From a virus, in IMG/VR virus record IMGVR_UViG_3300044835_000037, positions 1 through 43,199 of that record: a stretch of 43,199 bases of DNA. The stretch is one strand, 5' to 3'. Positions 34,468-43,158 of this stretch are shown here, one piece after another. The notes beneath the pieces are model-generated. The model ran no database searches and was not told where the DNA came from. It saw nothing but the letters and a program-made list of their open reading frames with translations. Numbering within the stretch: the stretch's first letter is position 1; every line of letters begins with the position of its first letter. A program made the translations under genes and the position numbers.

Positions 34468-34799
34468 TTTTCCTTGGTATCCTCGATCGGCCCCATGCCG
34501 TTCGCGGCCATGCCCGCATTGATCACGCGACGAAGCACCGCAGGCGACTTGCCGAGCATCGGCTGCGCCTCCTGATAGGTCGAAAAGAGCGGCGTCCCCG
34601 CCTCATCGCAGAGGAAGGCGGCGAGCTGGCAGGCCATGAGTTCGCCCCGATCCTCGATGGGGCGCATGGTCTGCTCGAGCGACAGGGCCTCGGTCGTTGA
34701 GAGGGATCGCACATGGACGGTGCCGCCCCACTCCGGTACCTCGACCGGGACGATCTTTCGATCCTTTGCGCCGATGATATCGGCGGCCGTGAGTCCCAT
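34464..34799 (-). CDS. gpG-like tail assembly chaperone
   Basis: 111 residues, overlapping the tail tube gene stop (ATGA). TAADIIGAKDRKIVPVEVPEWGGTVHVRSLSTTEALSLEQ is the standard start of tail-assembly chaperones in siphophages; the helical C-terminus (KSPAVLRRVINAGMAANGMG) precedes the A-rich slip site. gpG-type chaperones bind the tape measure and recruit tail tube subunits. Its place between the tube and tape measure agrees. Confidence 0.75.
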   Translation of the reverse strand: MGLTAADIIGAKDRKIVPVEVPEWGGTVHVRSLSTTEALSLEQTMRPIEDRGELMACQLAAFLCDEAGTPLFSTYQEAQPMLGKSPAVLRRVINAGMAANGMGPIEDTKEK

Positions 34800-35443
34800 C
34801 AGGCGAACCAGGCCGGCGCGCCGGTCACGCGCAAGGTCACGCTGCCCTTGACCGCGCTATCCGGTCCGCCGGCGTCGAAGGAGAACTGCTTGACGAGCGC
34901 GGCGAAGGCCGCGACGCTGCCATCGGAGAGGCCGATGGTGAAGGCCGCGATCGCGGCCGTGGTCTTGATCGTGCGCAGCCGCAACTGGCCGGTATCGCTC
35001 ACGAGGAAGATGGCGAGCGTCACATTGCCAAAGTCCTGCAGGCCGACCAAGAATTCCTTGGCGGTCGACTGCAGATTGGTGACGTCGATTTCCGAGGACT
35101 GCCCGTCGAAGCCGGTCAGATTCGTGACCGCGCCGACCGGGACCATGGTCTGCAGGGAGGCCAAGCCGCCGCTCACATAGGTGCCGAAGGAGGTCCCGTC
35201 CACCCCTTTAAGATTAAAGGTATTGGCCGCCGGCGTATCGACGACAAACACGCCGACGCCCCCCACCGGGTTGATCTGCGGCATGCCGACGACGCCCGTG
35301 ATCGTGACGATCTGGCCTTGCAGATAGCCGTGTGCGGTCGAGGAGACGACGCAGGGGTTCGCGCTCGTGATGCCGGTGATCGTCTTGGTGGCGGCGGAGG
35401 CGCTCGAGACCGAGAGGCTGGCCGTTTGACTCTTAATTGCCAT
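34799..35443 (-). CDS. Major tail tube protein with an inserted domain
   Basis: 214 residues. Residues 1-20 and 95-214 form the tube core (TMVPVGAVTNLTGFDGQSSEIDVTNL, then AKEFLVGLQDFGNVTLAIFLV and FSFDAGGPDSAVKGSVTLRVTG). Between them a domain at residues 20-93 (ITGITSANPCVVSSTAHGYL, VDTPAANTFNLKGVDG) is like the FCCH-type insert seen in phage structural proteins. The late operon order (DUF3168-type completion, tube, chaperones, tape measure) supports the call. Confidence 0.8.
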   Translation of the reverse strand: MAIKSQTASLSVSSASAATKTITGITSANPCVVSSTAHGYLQGQIVTITGVVGMPQINPVGGVGVFVVDTPAANTFNLKGVDGTSFGTYVSGGLASLQTMVPVGAVTNLTGFDGQSSEIDVTNLQSTAKEFLVGLQDFGNVTLAIFLVSDTGQLRLRTIKTTAAIAAFTIGLSDGSVAAFAALVKQFSFDAGGPDSAVKGSVTLRVTGAPAWFA

Positions 35444-35469
35444 GTTCTGCTACTCCAAAGTGATTGAGA

Positions 35470-35838
35470 TCAAGACCAGAGCTGATATTCCTGCGTGATC
35501 CGGTAGACGCCGCTCGGCGCCGGTTCCAACTCAAAGCCGTCGAGTTCGAGCGTCATCAGCACCGGTACCGCGTCGAAGGCTGCCCGCACGGCGATCGCGA
35601 TCGCGCGCGCGCCCGCGTAGGTGGCATCCCAGCAATCGACCTGCAGGCGCGTGTCGTCGAGTCCGCCGTTGCCGGCGAAGATATTGCTGGGCGTCGTCGT
35701 AATCCGCTGCATCGTGACCGCCGGCAGGACCAAGTCCTGAGCGCGGATGAGCGGCGAGATGCGGGTCCCCACGATCGCGACCACGGGCGCCGCGGCGCTC
35801 AAGATGCCGAGCGCCTGAGCGATTGCTTCGGCCGCCAT
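35470..35838 (-). CDS. Tail completion protein, DUF3168 type
   Basis: 122 residues. IAQALGILSAAAPVVAIVGTRISPLIRAQDLVLPAVTMQRI then LQVDCWDATYAGARAIAIAVRAAF and a DGFELEPAPSGVYRITQEYQLW end. It is the DUF3168 family, which closes the tail on the head side. It lies between the gp10-like protein and the tube gene as usual. Confidence 0.75.
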   Translation of the reverse strand: MAAEAIAQALGILSAAAPVVAIVGTRISPLIRAQDLVLPAVTMQRITTTPSNIFAGNGGLDDTRLQVDCWDATYAGARAIAIAVRAAFDAVPVLMTLELDGFELEPAPSGVYRITQEYQLWS

Positions 35839-36336
35839 CTATCCGCCCAGGGCTCGATTGACGAGGCTCGGCAGAATGTTCCGGATGTAGTCTGCGAACG
35901 CAGTGACCGCGGCCTCTTTCTTCGATTCATAGGCCGGCCGTAGGAACGGTTTCGCCGGTACCGCCTTGACGGTCTTGCCGAAGTAGCCCTTGGCTTTGGT
36001 TCCCAGAGTCCGTTTGTCGGTCGTAATGATCCCGTGACCGTACTCGACCCACACCGCGTAGAAGGCGTCCAGATTCTTCTTCGCCGCGCGCTTGCCGGTA
36101 TGCACGGTCACGTTTCGCACCTGATAGTCGCTATGCTCTTGGCGCTTGGCTTCGATCGAGTAAATGGAGAGTTTGAGGCGCCCGGTGAGCACCGGCGCGC
36201 GGGCCCTCGCCTCCGCGACGATGACATCGCAGCCGGCGCCGAGACCGTTCTGCAGAGCTTCCCGCTGCATCACGTTCGGAAAGTTCAAGAGCGCGAAGCG
36301 CAGCTCCGAGAGGCCCGATACTTTGATTTCACTCAT
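35839..36336 (-). CDS. HK97 gp10-family tail/neck protein
   Basis: 165 residues. SEIKVSGLSELRFALLNFPNVMQREALQNGLGAGCDVIVAEARARAP is the family start, then VLTGRLKLSIYSI and YAVWVEYGHG, and PAKPFLRPAYESKK at the end. HK97 gp10-type proteins act in the head-tail joining. It overlaps the next gene by a few bases and comes just before DUF3168. Confidence 0.85.
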   Translation of the reverse strand: MSEIKVSGLSELRFALLNFPNVMQREALQNGLGAGCDVIVAEARARAPVLTGRLKLSIYSIEAKRQEHSDYQVRNVTVHTGKRAAKKNLDAFYAVWVEYGHGIITTDKRTLGTKAKGYFGKTVKAVPAKPFLRPAYESKKEAAVTAFADYIRNILPSLVNRALGG

Positions 36337-36668
36337 GCGACGACCGCCTTGCAGGTCAATTCCAAGCGCTCACGGCGGCCGAGCTCGGCGATATAGAGGA
36401 TCCCGTAGGAGACGCCCTCCACCAGGAGCCGACACGTTGCGGTGACATCCGAGCGCCAACGGACCCGAAAGATCCGCATGACTTCGGCGCTCACCTGTTG
36501 CGCGAGCAGCACTTCCTGGCCGCTCAGCTCCACTTTCTCGGCCCAGACGGTGTCGAGCGCGGCGAAGGTCTCGATCTGCTCCCCGTAGGCGTTCGGAGCG
36601 AGCGTCCGAGACAATATGATGGCGCGGCGGTCCATGTGGCCGGCGCCTTTTTTATAGGGCTCTGGCAC
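36333..36668 (-). CDS. Head-tail adaptor (head closure) protein
   Basis: 111 residues from GTG 36668, directly after the stop of the connector gene; an ATG at 36635 is the alternative. GAGHMDRRAIILSRTLAPNAYGEQIETF, then VWAEKVELSGQEVLLAQQ fits the SPP1 gp16/HK97-type adaptor pattern (G-x-x-L-D-R-R-V ... Y-G-E). The longer start is favoured because family members include the G-A-G-x-x-D-R-R part. It seals the portal on genome packaging. Confidence 0.7.
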   Translation of the reverse strand: MPEPYKKGAGHMDRRAIILSRTLAPNAYGEQIETFAALDTVWAEKVELSGQEVLLAQQVSAEVMRIFRVRWRSDVTATCRLLVEGVSYGILYIAELGRRERLELTCKAVVA

Positions 36669-36670
36669 GA

Positions 36671-37282
36671 TCAGATCCAGCCTTCGGTCATCGCGTCCTG
36701 CAGCAAGGTCGTGACCGTGAAGGGCAACTCCATCGGCGCTCCGCGCACATCGACGGCCACGGCTTCGCGATGCTCATTGAAATGACTCACCAGCAGCAGA
36801 ATGGCCTGACGGATGGTGTCCGGAAAGTCCGTGGTATACCCCGCGACATAGCGCACGGTGACCGTTTCCAGTTGATTGCGAACGGGAGGCCAGGAGACCC
36901 CATAGGCCGGCTCAATGAACCCAAAGATATCGCCCTTGGAGAATGCATATTGATTCGCCGCCAAGGTCTGCAGCGTGCCGGTCGTGTCGATGTAGGTGAT
37001 GCTCACCACCGACTGCGCCGGCGGATTGGGGAGCACAATCCGCTGCCGTGGCGACACCGTGGGTCGATCGAAGACCGTCGGCCAGCCGCCGTCGACCTTC
37101 ATCTCCCACGTCTGGGTCGCAAACACGCGGCCGGTGTGATTCTCGCAGTGCCGCCGGGCCGCCAGGAGGTAGCCCGCCAACAGTCCATCCTCCTCCGACG
37201 TGGTGCTCCTGACTTGCGCGCGGGCTTCAGCCAGCATCACCGGTTCGAACGTCGGCGGCGTGATGAGCGACAGCGAGGACAT
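36671..37282 (-). CDS. Head-tail connector (gp6-like)
   Basis: 203 residues. TFEPVMLAEARAQVRSTTSEEDGLLAGYLLAARRHCENHTGR is the gp6-like signature, then TQTWEMKVDGGWP, PPAQSVVSITYID, TVRYVAGYTTDFPDTIRQAILLLVSHFNEHREAV. It forms a ring on the portal. Gene order (capsid, small protein, connector, adaptor) is the HK97 order. Confidence 0.85.
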   Translation of the reverse strand: MSSLSLITPPTFEPVMLAEARAQVRSTTSEEDGLLAGYLLAARRHCENHTGRVFATQTWEMKVDGGWPTVFDRPTVSPRQRIVLPNPPAQSVVSITYIDTTGTLQTLAANQYAFSKGDIFGFIEPAYGVSWPPVRNQLETVTVRYVAGYTTDFPDTIRQAILLLVSHFNEHREAVAVDVRGAPMELPFTVTTLLQDAMTEGWI

Positions 37283-37501
37283 TTAGCCAGCCGCGTCCGT
37301 CTTCAACGATTCGGCGTAGGTAACCGCGTCTTCGTTCGAATCGACCGACCCTTGCGCTTCCAAGCCCTTGATCACTGCCGCCGGCGCCGTGACGACGGCA
37401 TTCGGTTCATGCCATACGCCGTCGATCTGCGTGCGCACCAGTACGCGCGCCTTGGCCGGCGCGGACTCGTCCGCCGCCTCTGGTGTGTCTCTCCTCGCCA
37501 T
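37283..37501 (-). CDS. Small head-region protein
   Basis: 72 residues, directly before the connector gene. RVLVRTQIDGVWHEPNAVVTAP then VIKGLEAQGSVDSNEDAVTYAE is a family of small proteins often found after major capsid genes. The ribosome-binding site is GGGAGG, right after the terminator's T-run. Function unknown. Confidence 0.6.
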   Translation of the reverse strand: MARRDTPEAADESAPAKARVLVRTQIDGVWHEPNAVVTAPAAVIKGLEAQGSVDSNEDAVTYAESLKTDAAG

Positions 37502-37515
37502 ACAATAACCTCCCG

Positions 37516-37540
37516 AAAAAAAGGGGCCCCGATGGGCCCT
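37516..37540 (-). terminator. Intrinsic terminator-like hairpin after the major capsid gene
   Basis: On the minus strand AGGGCCC and GGGCCCC pair, followed by a run of seven T. It lies 35 bases after the capsid stop and before the next ribosome-binding site. A leaky terminator here would give more capsid than connector message, in accord with need. Confidence 0.75.
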
Positions 37541-37574
37541 GTGAGTTGACTCGGCAGCGAAATGCCGTCAAATG

Positions 37575-38861
37575 TTACGTGGCACTATTCTGGTAGTACC
37601 GCACCGCGTTCACGTCCATCAGGTTTCCACCCATGCGGCACCAGGCCAAGAACCCGACCTGGCCGAGCTTGGTGTAGACCGAGTCCGTGAATCGGAACAT
37701 CTGCACTTCCATGGCATCGCGGATCTTGTAGTAGTTCAAGGCACCGAAGATCATGCTCTTCGCATTCGCTGCGGGGACGGCGATATCGTTATTCACCCAC
37801 ACCGGATAGCCCAGGAGGTAATCGAATACGACTGGAGTCGTCTGCGAGGTGTAGCCGCCATTGCCGCCGGAGGCCTGGTTGACCTTATTGTTGATGCCAA
37901 CCTGCATGCCGCCATCATACGAAGGCGTCCAAATCGGACGGCCGGCGGTGTCCTTGATCTTTCGCAGCACCTTCAACGACGCATCGCCGGTCATGAATGC
38001 GGAGCCGGTGCCGCGGTAGGCAGGGTCGACCGAATGGATCACATCGACGATGTCATCGTAAATGATCGTGAGCGTTTGCCCGGTTGTACCGACTTTGCCG
38101 AGACTCGCCTTCGGCACAATGCCGTCCGGCTGAGTCGTACCGGTGCCGACCGTAAAGGCGAGATTGCCCACGCGACCAATCCGCTGCGCCAGACGATTCT
38201 GCACGAAGGTTTCCATGTCGATCGTCGAATCCTGGAGCAGTTCGAACGGGACTGCGACGATCTTGGAGGACGCCTTGAACACGTTGAGGGACGCGGTGCC
38301 GAAGACCGGATCCAACGCGGTAGCGGTCGTATTCTGCGCGATCCACTCGCCGACTTCCGCGGTTCCATCCGAGGTCGGATAGGAGAGCGGCTTGCCATCC
38401 GCCGTTTTCAAGATCTCGGAAGTGGCGCGCATCGCACCGTAGGCCTTCATGGCGTCATAGAGCTGAGAGGCGATGAGCGACGGCACGGTGAAGCCGCCTT
38501 CCGAGCCGGTCGTGGTCGACATCGTGTTCTTGATGACGATCTGCTGCTCGGCGGTGAATCCTTCCTTGCCCTGGCGCAGGAACGTATCATAGACGCCGAG
38601 CGGCGAATTGGCCTCGTGCCGTTGCGCGGTCTTGTTGGCGTCCGCGATCACCGTGTCGAGGGCGTTGTCCGCGTCGAGATCCGCCTGCTTTTGCATGCGG
38701 CCGATTTCGGCATCGATGCGGCCGATTTCATCGACCTTTTCGTCGTAAATGGTCTGCTGCGCGGCCGTCCACGCCTTTCCCGGGTGATTGTCGAGCAAAT
38801 TGCGGGTCTCTTTGGCGAGGGCTGAGCGCTGCTCCCGCAAAGCATTGACGGAAATTTTCAT
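37575..38861 (-). CDS. Major capsid protein (HK97 fold)
   Basis: 428 residues. The N-terminal 100 or so residues are helical (RSALAKETRNLLDNH, YDEKVDEIGRIDAEIGRMQ), the delta/scaffold domain normally removed by the protease. The mature HK97-type part has EGGFTVPSLIASQLYDAMKAYGAMRATSEIL, FELLQDSTIDMETFVQNRLAQRI and GYPVWVNNDIAVPAANAKSMIFGAL. The protease gene upstream and the terminator downstream agree with a highly expressed head protein. No separate scaffold gene is seen. Confidence 0.92.
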   Translation of the reverse strand: MKISVNALREQRSALAKETRNLLDNHPGKAWTAAQQTIYDEKVDEIGRIDAEIGRMQKQADLDADNALDTVIADANKTAQRHEANSPLGVYDTFLRQGKEGFTAEQQIVIKNTMSTTTGSEGGFTVPSLIASQLYDAMKAYGAMRATSEILKTADGKPLSYPTSDGTAEVGEWIAQNTTATALDPVFGTASLNVFKASSKIVAVPFELLQDSTIDMETFVQNRLAQRIGRVGNLAFTVGTGTTQPDGIVPKASLGKVGTTGQTLTIIYDDIVDVIHSVDPAYRGTGSAFMTGDASLKVLRKIKDTAGRPIWTPSYDGGMQVGINNKVNQASGGNGGYTSQTTPVVFDYLLGYPVWVNNDIAVPAANAKSMIFGALNYYKIRDAMEVQMFRFTDSVYTKLGQVGFLAWCRMGGNLMDVNAVRYYQNSAT

Positions 38862-38920
38862 TGAATTACTCCGATGGTGTGAGGCCGAAATTGGCCCAGA
38901 AGTTCGCTTGGCGGGATGCG

Positions 38921-39793
38921 CTACGCGAAATCGAGTTGGAACCGCCGAACGCGGTCGGCGTGTTCCATATTTGCTTGATCGTTGGCGGCTGCCTCATCGT
39001 CGGCGATCTGCTTGGCTGCGACCGAAACTTGATCGATCGCCGCGAGCGCGGATTTCGCCGCTGACTCAATTTTGGCGAGCGCTCCGACCGCCTGGCTCGA
39101 ATCGCACTCGACGGTGATCGCGACCTCGTTCTTTTTGGGCGCCGGCGCCGCTTTCTGCTTCGGCGCGTGCACAAAGACCGACAGATCCCAGGCGTTGTCT
39201 ACGCCTTCGGGCTCCTCTTCGGAGACTTTTCCGGCGAATCCTTCGGCGACGGCTTCTTCAGCAGTGAACCAGGTTTCGGCGGACATCCATTCATCAATTT
39301 GCGCGGATGATTTGCCAGTTTTTTTAGCGTAGTCGGCCGCAAGGGAACCATCGATTTTCTCCAGGAGTGCAGCAGTGGCGAGTAGATCCTCGGAATTGCC
39401 ATATGCAAACGTCCAGGCCTTATGGATCATCAGGAAGGAACCCGGTGCCATCTCCACCTCGTCCGCGGCGATCGCGATGTAGGACGCGGCGGAAGCGGCG
39501 AGGCCATCGACGTGGGCCACGACCTTGGAGTCGTGCTGCGCAATGGCGGTCGCGATCGACCGGGCGTCAAACACGTCGCCGCCCGGAGAATTGATTCGAA
39601 GATGGATCACGGGCGCGGTGATTGCGTTGAAATCCTTGACGAAGGCCTCCGCATTCACGCCGTAATACGAGTCGATCGAGTCGTAGAGGTACACGGTCGC
39701 CTCGGATCCGGTCGCGTTTTCGATCTCACGCCGCTTCGGCCGATCCCGGTTCGCCGCTATTAGCGCCAGAAGGCGATGTCGATTGCGTTCCAT
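38921..39793 (-). CDS. ClpP-type prohead protease (S14/S49-like)
   Basis: 290 residues from ATG 39793 (an earlier ATG at 39826 would overlap the portal by 101 bases). IAANRDRPKRREIENATGSEATVYLYDSIDSYYG is the common start of this protease type. The nucleophile is Ser101 (DGLAASAAS) and the His is about 124 (FLMIHKAW). A YAKKTGKSSAQIDEWMSAETWFTAEEAVAEGFAG stretch ends the core, and an Ala-rich helix of about 60 residues forms the C-terminus. It cuts the delta domain of the capsid protein. It overlaps the portal by 68 bases. Confidence 0.88.
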   Translation of the reverse strand: MERNRHRLLALIAANRDRPKRREIENATGSEATVYLYDSIDSYYGVNAEAFVKDFNAITAPVIHLRINSPGGDVFDARSIATAIAQHDSKVVAHVDGLAASAASYIAIAADEVEMAPGSFLMIHKAWTFAYGNSEDLLATAALLEKIDGSLAADYAKKTGKSSAQIDEWMSAETWFTAEEAVAEGFAGKVSEEEPEGVDNAWDLSVFVHAPKQKAAPAPKKNEVAITVECDSSQAVGALAKIESAAKSALAAIDQVSVAAKQIADDEAAANDQANMEHADRVRRFQLDFA

Positions 39794-41078
39794 TGGTTGC
39801 ACCTGGTAGAGGGTTGTAAATTTCATCGCCGCCGGCGACGGCCGGCAGGTTCATCCGCCGGCGGACTTCGTTGATGCGCATGAATCCCGGCCCTTGCGCG
39901 CCGCCCAAGGCCTGCCGGAACCATTCGCCCAAGGATTTCATGTCGCCGCGGGCGAGCGCTTCTTCGTCGAAATCGGTGCAGTAACGTGCGGTACCGAACA
40001 GTTTTCGCGTAGTTTCCTGCTCGATCTCCGCGATATGCGGCGACAGCGTGTAGCGAATGAAGGCCTGCGACATTTGCTCGATGCCGCTGCCCCAGGCGCT
40101 CGTCTTCTCCGTCTCGCCGATCATGAAGGGCGGCACGCCGAAACCGCGGGCGATGTCGATGACCTGAAACTTGCGCGCCTCGAGCATCTGCATCTCTTCG
40201 GCCGTAAAGGTCAGCTTCGTCGCATCGCCGCCGTTCTGCAGGATCAAGGGCAGCGCGGCGTTTGACGCCCCACCGTACCGCTGCACCCAGGATTCGCGCA
40301 GGGAGGTGAGCTGCTTGTCGTCGAGCTTGACGCCCGCCGGGTATTTCAGGATCGTCTTCGGCATACCGCCGTTCGAGAAGAACCGGCCGCAATATTCCTC
40401 AATGGCGATGACGATCCCAATGGCCTGGCGCGTCGAATCGAGCACGGCCGAGAGCGGCGGCTGCGCGATGGAGACGCCGTCGCCCATCATCGATTGCTGC
40501 GAAATCGACAAAAGCGCCTGGCTATCCTTGAAGTGCAGCATATCCTCCGGCAGCACGCCGAAGATCCGACCATTCGCCGTGATCTTGTAGCCGACAATCT
40601 CTGCGCGCCGCGTGGCGGCATTCCATTGGCGTAGGGTCTGCACCTGGCGGTTCGGCATGAAGATGACCTCGCGGACATCAATGCCACGGCCGCCGGCGGT
40701 GCGATTCATGCGGGCGAACGACTCGCCAAACAGCAGCTTGTGGGTCAGCACCCGACGCCAGAACTGCGCGGCGGAGATCTCCCCGTCCGGCGACTCATTG
40801 AACAGCCACCAATAGGGATGGTCATCGGCCGGCGTCTGCAGCCAGGAGCCATCGATCAGCGTGCGGCTCACGATCCGCAGCGGCATCGCCGTAATGCCGC
40901 CGGAGATCAGCGCGCAGCAGGCCTGCACCGGGATCGCCCGCGAGGCGGACTCCGGCGTGACGTCGGAGCCCGTCCAGGTCGGCATCGAGAACATCGAGGC
41001 GAACTGGTCCATCGTCAGGCCGGTGATGTCGTTCTTGACCTCCCGTTTGAACAGCTTGGAAAGCGGCCAAAATTGCAC
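39726..41078 (-). CDS. Portal protein (HK97 type)
   Basis: 450 residues from GTG 41078. SMPTWTGSDVTPESASRAIPVQACCALISGGITAMPLRIV, then LTHKLLFGESFARMNRTAGGRG, PEDMLHFKD and ARKFQVIDIARGFGVPPFMIG fit the HK97 portal family throughout. It forms the 12-mer through which DNA enters and leaves. The C-terminus is Gly/Ser-rich and overlaps the protease gene. Confidence 0.92.
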   Translation of the reverse strand: MQFWPLSKLFKREVKNDITGLTMDQFASMFSMPTWTGSDVTPESASRAIPVQACCALISGGITAMPLRIVSRTLIDGSWLQTPADDHPYWWLFNESPDGEISAAQFWRRVLTHKLLFGESFARMNRTAGGRGIDVREVIFMPNRQVQTLRQWNAATRRAEIVGYKITANGRIFGVLPEDMLHFKDSQALLSISQQSMMGDGVSIAQPPLSAVLDSTRQAIGIVIAIEEYCGRFFSNGGMPKTILKYPAGVKLDDKQLTSLRESWVQRYGGASNAALPLILQNGGDATKLTFTAEEMQMLEARKFQVIDIARGFGVPPFMIGETEKTSAWGSGIEQMSQAFIRYTLSPHIAEIEQETTRKLFGTARYCTDFDEEALARGDMKSLGEWFRQALGGAQGPGFMRINEVRRRMNLPAVAGGDEIYNPLPGATNGTQSTSPSGANSGEPGSAEAA

Positions 41079-41081
41079 AGT

Positions 41082-42818
41082 TCAGAGCTCCGTAAAGGGT
41101 TCGCCGCTTTGGATCGCACTCAACGCACGACCTAAGGCGGTAATTCCAGCGACGACACCGTCGATTTTGTTTTCGGGCCGCTCTTTGCGCGGGTAGATGT
41201 TTTCCTTCGCGTCCGTGTGACATACGACGTTCGATACCATCCACGTCAAAACCGGGTCGCCGTTGTGGTGCAGCCGCCGCTGGCGAATCAGCGCGTCGAA
41301 TTCCTTCATCGGCGCCGAGAAATTGGCCACCGTGTTGCGGTACTCGATCATCGTCGCGCCGTTATCCGTGAGCTTTTGCGCCAGGAACGTCGCCTGCCAC
41401 GGGTCGTAACCGATGTCGTTCAATTGCGCGCGGCTCGAGATCTCGAGGAGGTCGTCGATCACGACCTGAAAATCGAGCGTATCGCCCGGCGTCACCGTCA
41501 AAAGTCCGGCTGCCTCCCAGCCCCGATATTGGCTGTTGCGGCCATCGTGGACAGCCTGTTCCGGCAGAAAGTAACGCGCGAACAGGTAATAATGCCGAAT
41601 GTCCCCGATATCGCGCGTATAGATAATCACGCGCGCCGCGATGTCGGTCTTGCTCGCGAGGTCGAGTCCGCCCCAGGCCGGATCCTTCGCGAAGTCCGCC
41701 TCGTTGAGCTCAGGATCCCCGGCGCGATCCCAGGCACGCATATCCATCCAGGCCTGATCCGCATTGACCCAGACGTTGAGGTGCTTCGTCTTGAAATTCG
41801 ACTGCGCGGCGGGCATCTGCATGGCTTTCGCCGCAATCTGCGCCACGTAAGTCGGCTCGACGGAGATCCCCCAATTGGGGTTCGCCTTGCGCCAACTGGA
41901 CTCTTCCGTCCATTCATCCCCGTCGTCGATCGTGTAAATGATCGAGAACGAGGATTCATCTTCCGCGATGCCGGCCAGCACCTTCGTCGCATAGGTGCGC
42001 TGCTCATAGCAGACGCCGGCGCGATCGCTGCCCGCCGTAGTGATGATCCAAATCATCGACCGCGGCCGCTTGCCGGCGCCAGTTTCGACGACGTCGAACA
42101 CTTCGCGCGTCCGGTGAGCATGGAGCTCGTCGATCGCGGCGAAGTGGATATTCTTGCCGTCTAGCGATTTCGCGTCCGCCGACAGGGCCAGCATGACTGA
42201 CGCCGTACTCTTCTGCGCGATCGCGTGCGCCTGGACCTCAACGCCCAGGGCCTCGCAGAATTCCGGGCGCCGGCGGGCCATGGCCTGCGCGTCGCCGAAT
42301 ACAATGCGCGCCTGGTCGCGCGTGGTGGCTGCGCTATAAACCTCGGCGCCGCCCTCCCCGTCCGCGAAACCTGCTTTCAGCGCGATCCCGGATGTCAGCG
42401 TGGACTTCGCATTACCTCGAGGGACTTCGACATAGACACGCCGAAACCGACGCTTCTCCGTGCCTCGGATCTTCCATCCGAATGCCGTCGTGATGATGAA
42501 GCATTGCCACGGCTCAAGATGAATGTTCTTGCCGGCGAGCTCGCCCTTGATGTGCGGCAGCTGCTCGACGAATTCGCACCACTGATTCGCTTCGTCTTCG
42601 TCGAATTGATACGCGCCTCGAATCGCCCAGCGTTTTAAATCCTTGAGCTGCCGCGTGCAGGCCTGGCGCACGTACTTGCAAGCATCGATGCGCTTCGCGC
42701 GCACATCCTCGGCGTATCGAATTGCGCGTGCGACATAGCTAGTGAACCGGCTTGCGCGCTTCCGCTGCTTTGCCCGCGAACTTGGCGAACGGGTTATCGA
42801 CTTTTTCTTGCGGCGCAT
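41082..42818 (-). CDS. terL: Terminase large subunit
   Basis: 578 residues if started at ATG 42818 (overlapping terS by 80 bases); the first 30 residues are very basic and an internal start is possible. HLEPWQCFIITTAFGW, then VEVPRGNAKST (Walker A about 133-140), FAAIDELHAH (Walker B, Asp230-Glu231), and a nuclease domain with GGLDLASKTDIAARVII and DDLLEISSRAQLNDIGYDPWQ. It packs DNA with ATP and cuts the concatemer. The order HNH-terS-terL-portal is that of cos phages of the HK97 type. Confidence 0.92.
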   Translation of the reverse strand: MRRKKKSITRSPSSRAKQRKRASRFTSYVARAIRYAEDVRAKRIDACKYVRQACTRQLKDLKRWAIRGAYQFDEDEANQWCEFVEQLPHIKGELAGKNIHLEPWQCFIITTAFGWKIRGTEKRRFRRVYVEVPRGNAKSTLTSGIALKAGFADGEGGAEVYSAATTRDQARIVFGDAQAMARRRPEFCEALGVEVQAHAIAQKSTASVMLALSADAKSLDGKNIHFAAIDELHAHRTREVFDVVETGAGKRPRSMIWIITTAGSDRAGVCYEQRTYATKVLAGIAEDESSFSIIYTIDDGDEWTEESSWRKANPNWGISVEPTYVAQIAAKAMQMPAAQSNFKTKHLNVWVNADQAWMDMRAWDRAGDPELNEADFAKDPAWGGLDLASKTDIAARVIIYTRDIGDIRHYYLFARYFLPEQAVHDGRNSQYRGWEAAGLLTVTPGDTLDFQVVIDDLLEISSRAQLNDIGYDPWQATFLAQKLTDNGATMIEYRNTVANFSAPMKEFDALIRQRRLHHNGDPVLTWMVSNVVCHTDAKENIYPRKERPENKIDGVVAGITALGRALSAIQSGEPFTEL

Positions 42819-43158
42819 GGACCTTCGAACGATCGGTGGGTGTCATGCCCATCACAGATAAACACTTTATGAATTGAGCGATCAACGCCGATTCCGGCAG
42901 CACATCGAACGGCAGCCGACGAAAGTTGAACAAGAGCTTCGTTGCCATTTCGAGCAATGCGCGATCGGCAGATCGCAATACGTTGATCGGTGCATGCTCG
43001 GCGAGCTCGTGCCACGTCGCGTGCAATTCGAGATTCATCGAAGGCGGCGGATCGCCGACCGGCCCGCTCGTTTGCGGATCTTTGCGTTTGCGATTAGGAT
43101 TTTTCGCGAACGCGCCATTGCGCGCGAGCTCCGCCGTGGGCTTGCGAGGTCTTGCCAT
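42739..43158 (-). CDS. terS: Terminase small subunit (P27 type)
   Basis: 139 residues. MARPRKPTAELARNGAFAKNPNRKRKDP is the P27 family start, followed by TWHELAEHAPINVLRSADRALLEMATKLLF and a MGMTPTDRSKV end. It recognises the packaging site and brings it to TerL. The start lies in the terminal repeat (also seen at 84-86), so the gene is complete only at this end. A 56-base gap to the HNH gene may hold part of the cos site. Confidence 0.85.
   Translation of the reverse strand: MARPRKPTAELARNGAFAKNPNRKRKDPQTSGPVGDPPPSMNLELHATWHELAEHAPINVLRSADRALLEMATKLLFNFRRLPFDVLPESALIAQFIKCLSVMGMTPTDRSKVHAPQEKVDNPFAKFAGKAAEARKPVH

Noticed and set aside
36834-36846. A third GGTATACC-type element
   Set aside because: It lies inside the connector gene and encodes conserved residues (VAGYTT), lacks the flanking matches and the hairpin, so it is likely chance.
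37572-38825. A 417-codon open frame on the plus strand opposite the major capsid gene
   Set aside because: It is a high-GC shadow of the capsid gene: Arg/Asp-rich composition, no motif, no ribosome-binding site, and antisense to a clearly conserved gene.
41217-42164. A 315-codon plus-strand frame opposite terL
   Set aside because: Antisense shadow with Arg/Val/Ile-rich sequence and no recognisable domain; terL in the other strand has all its motifs.
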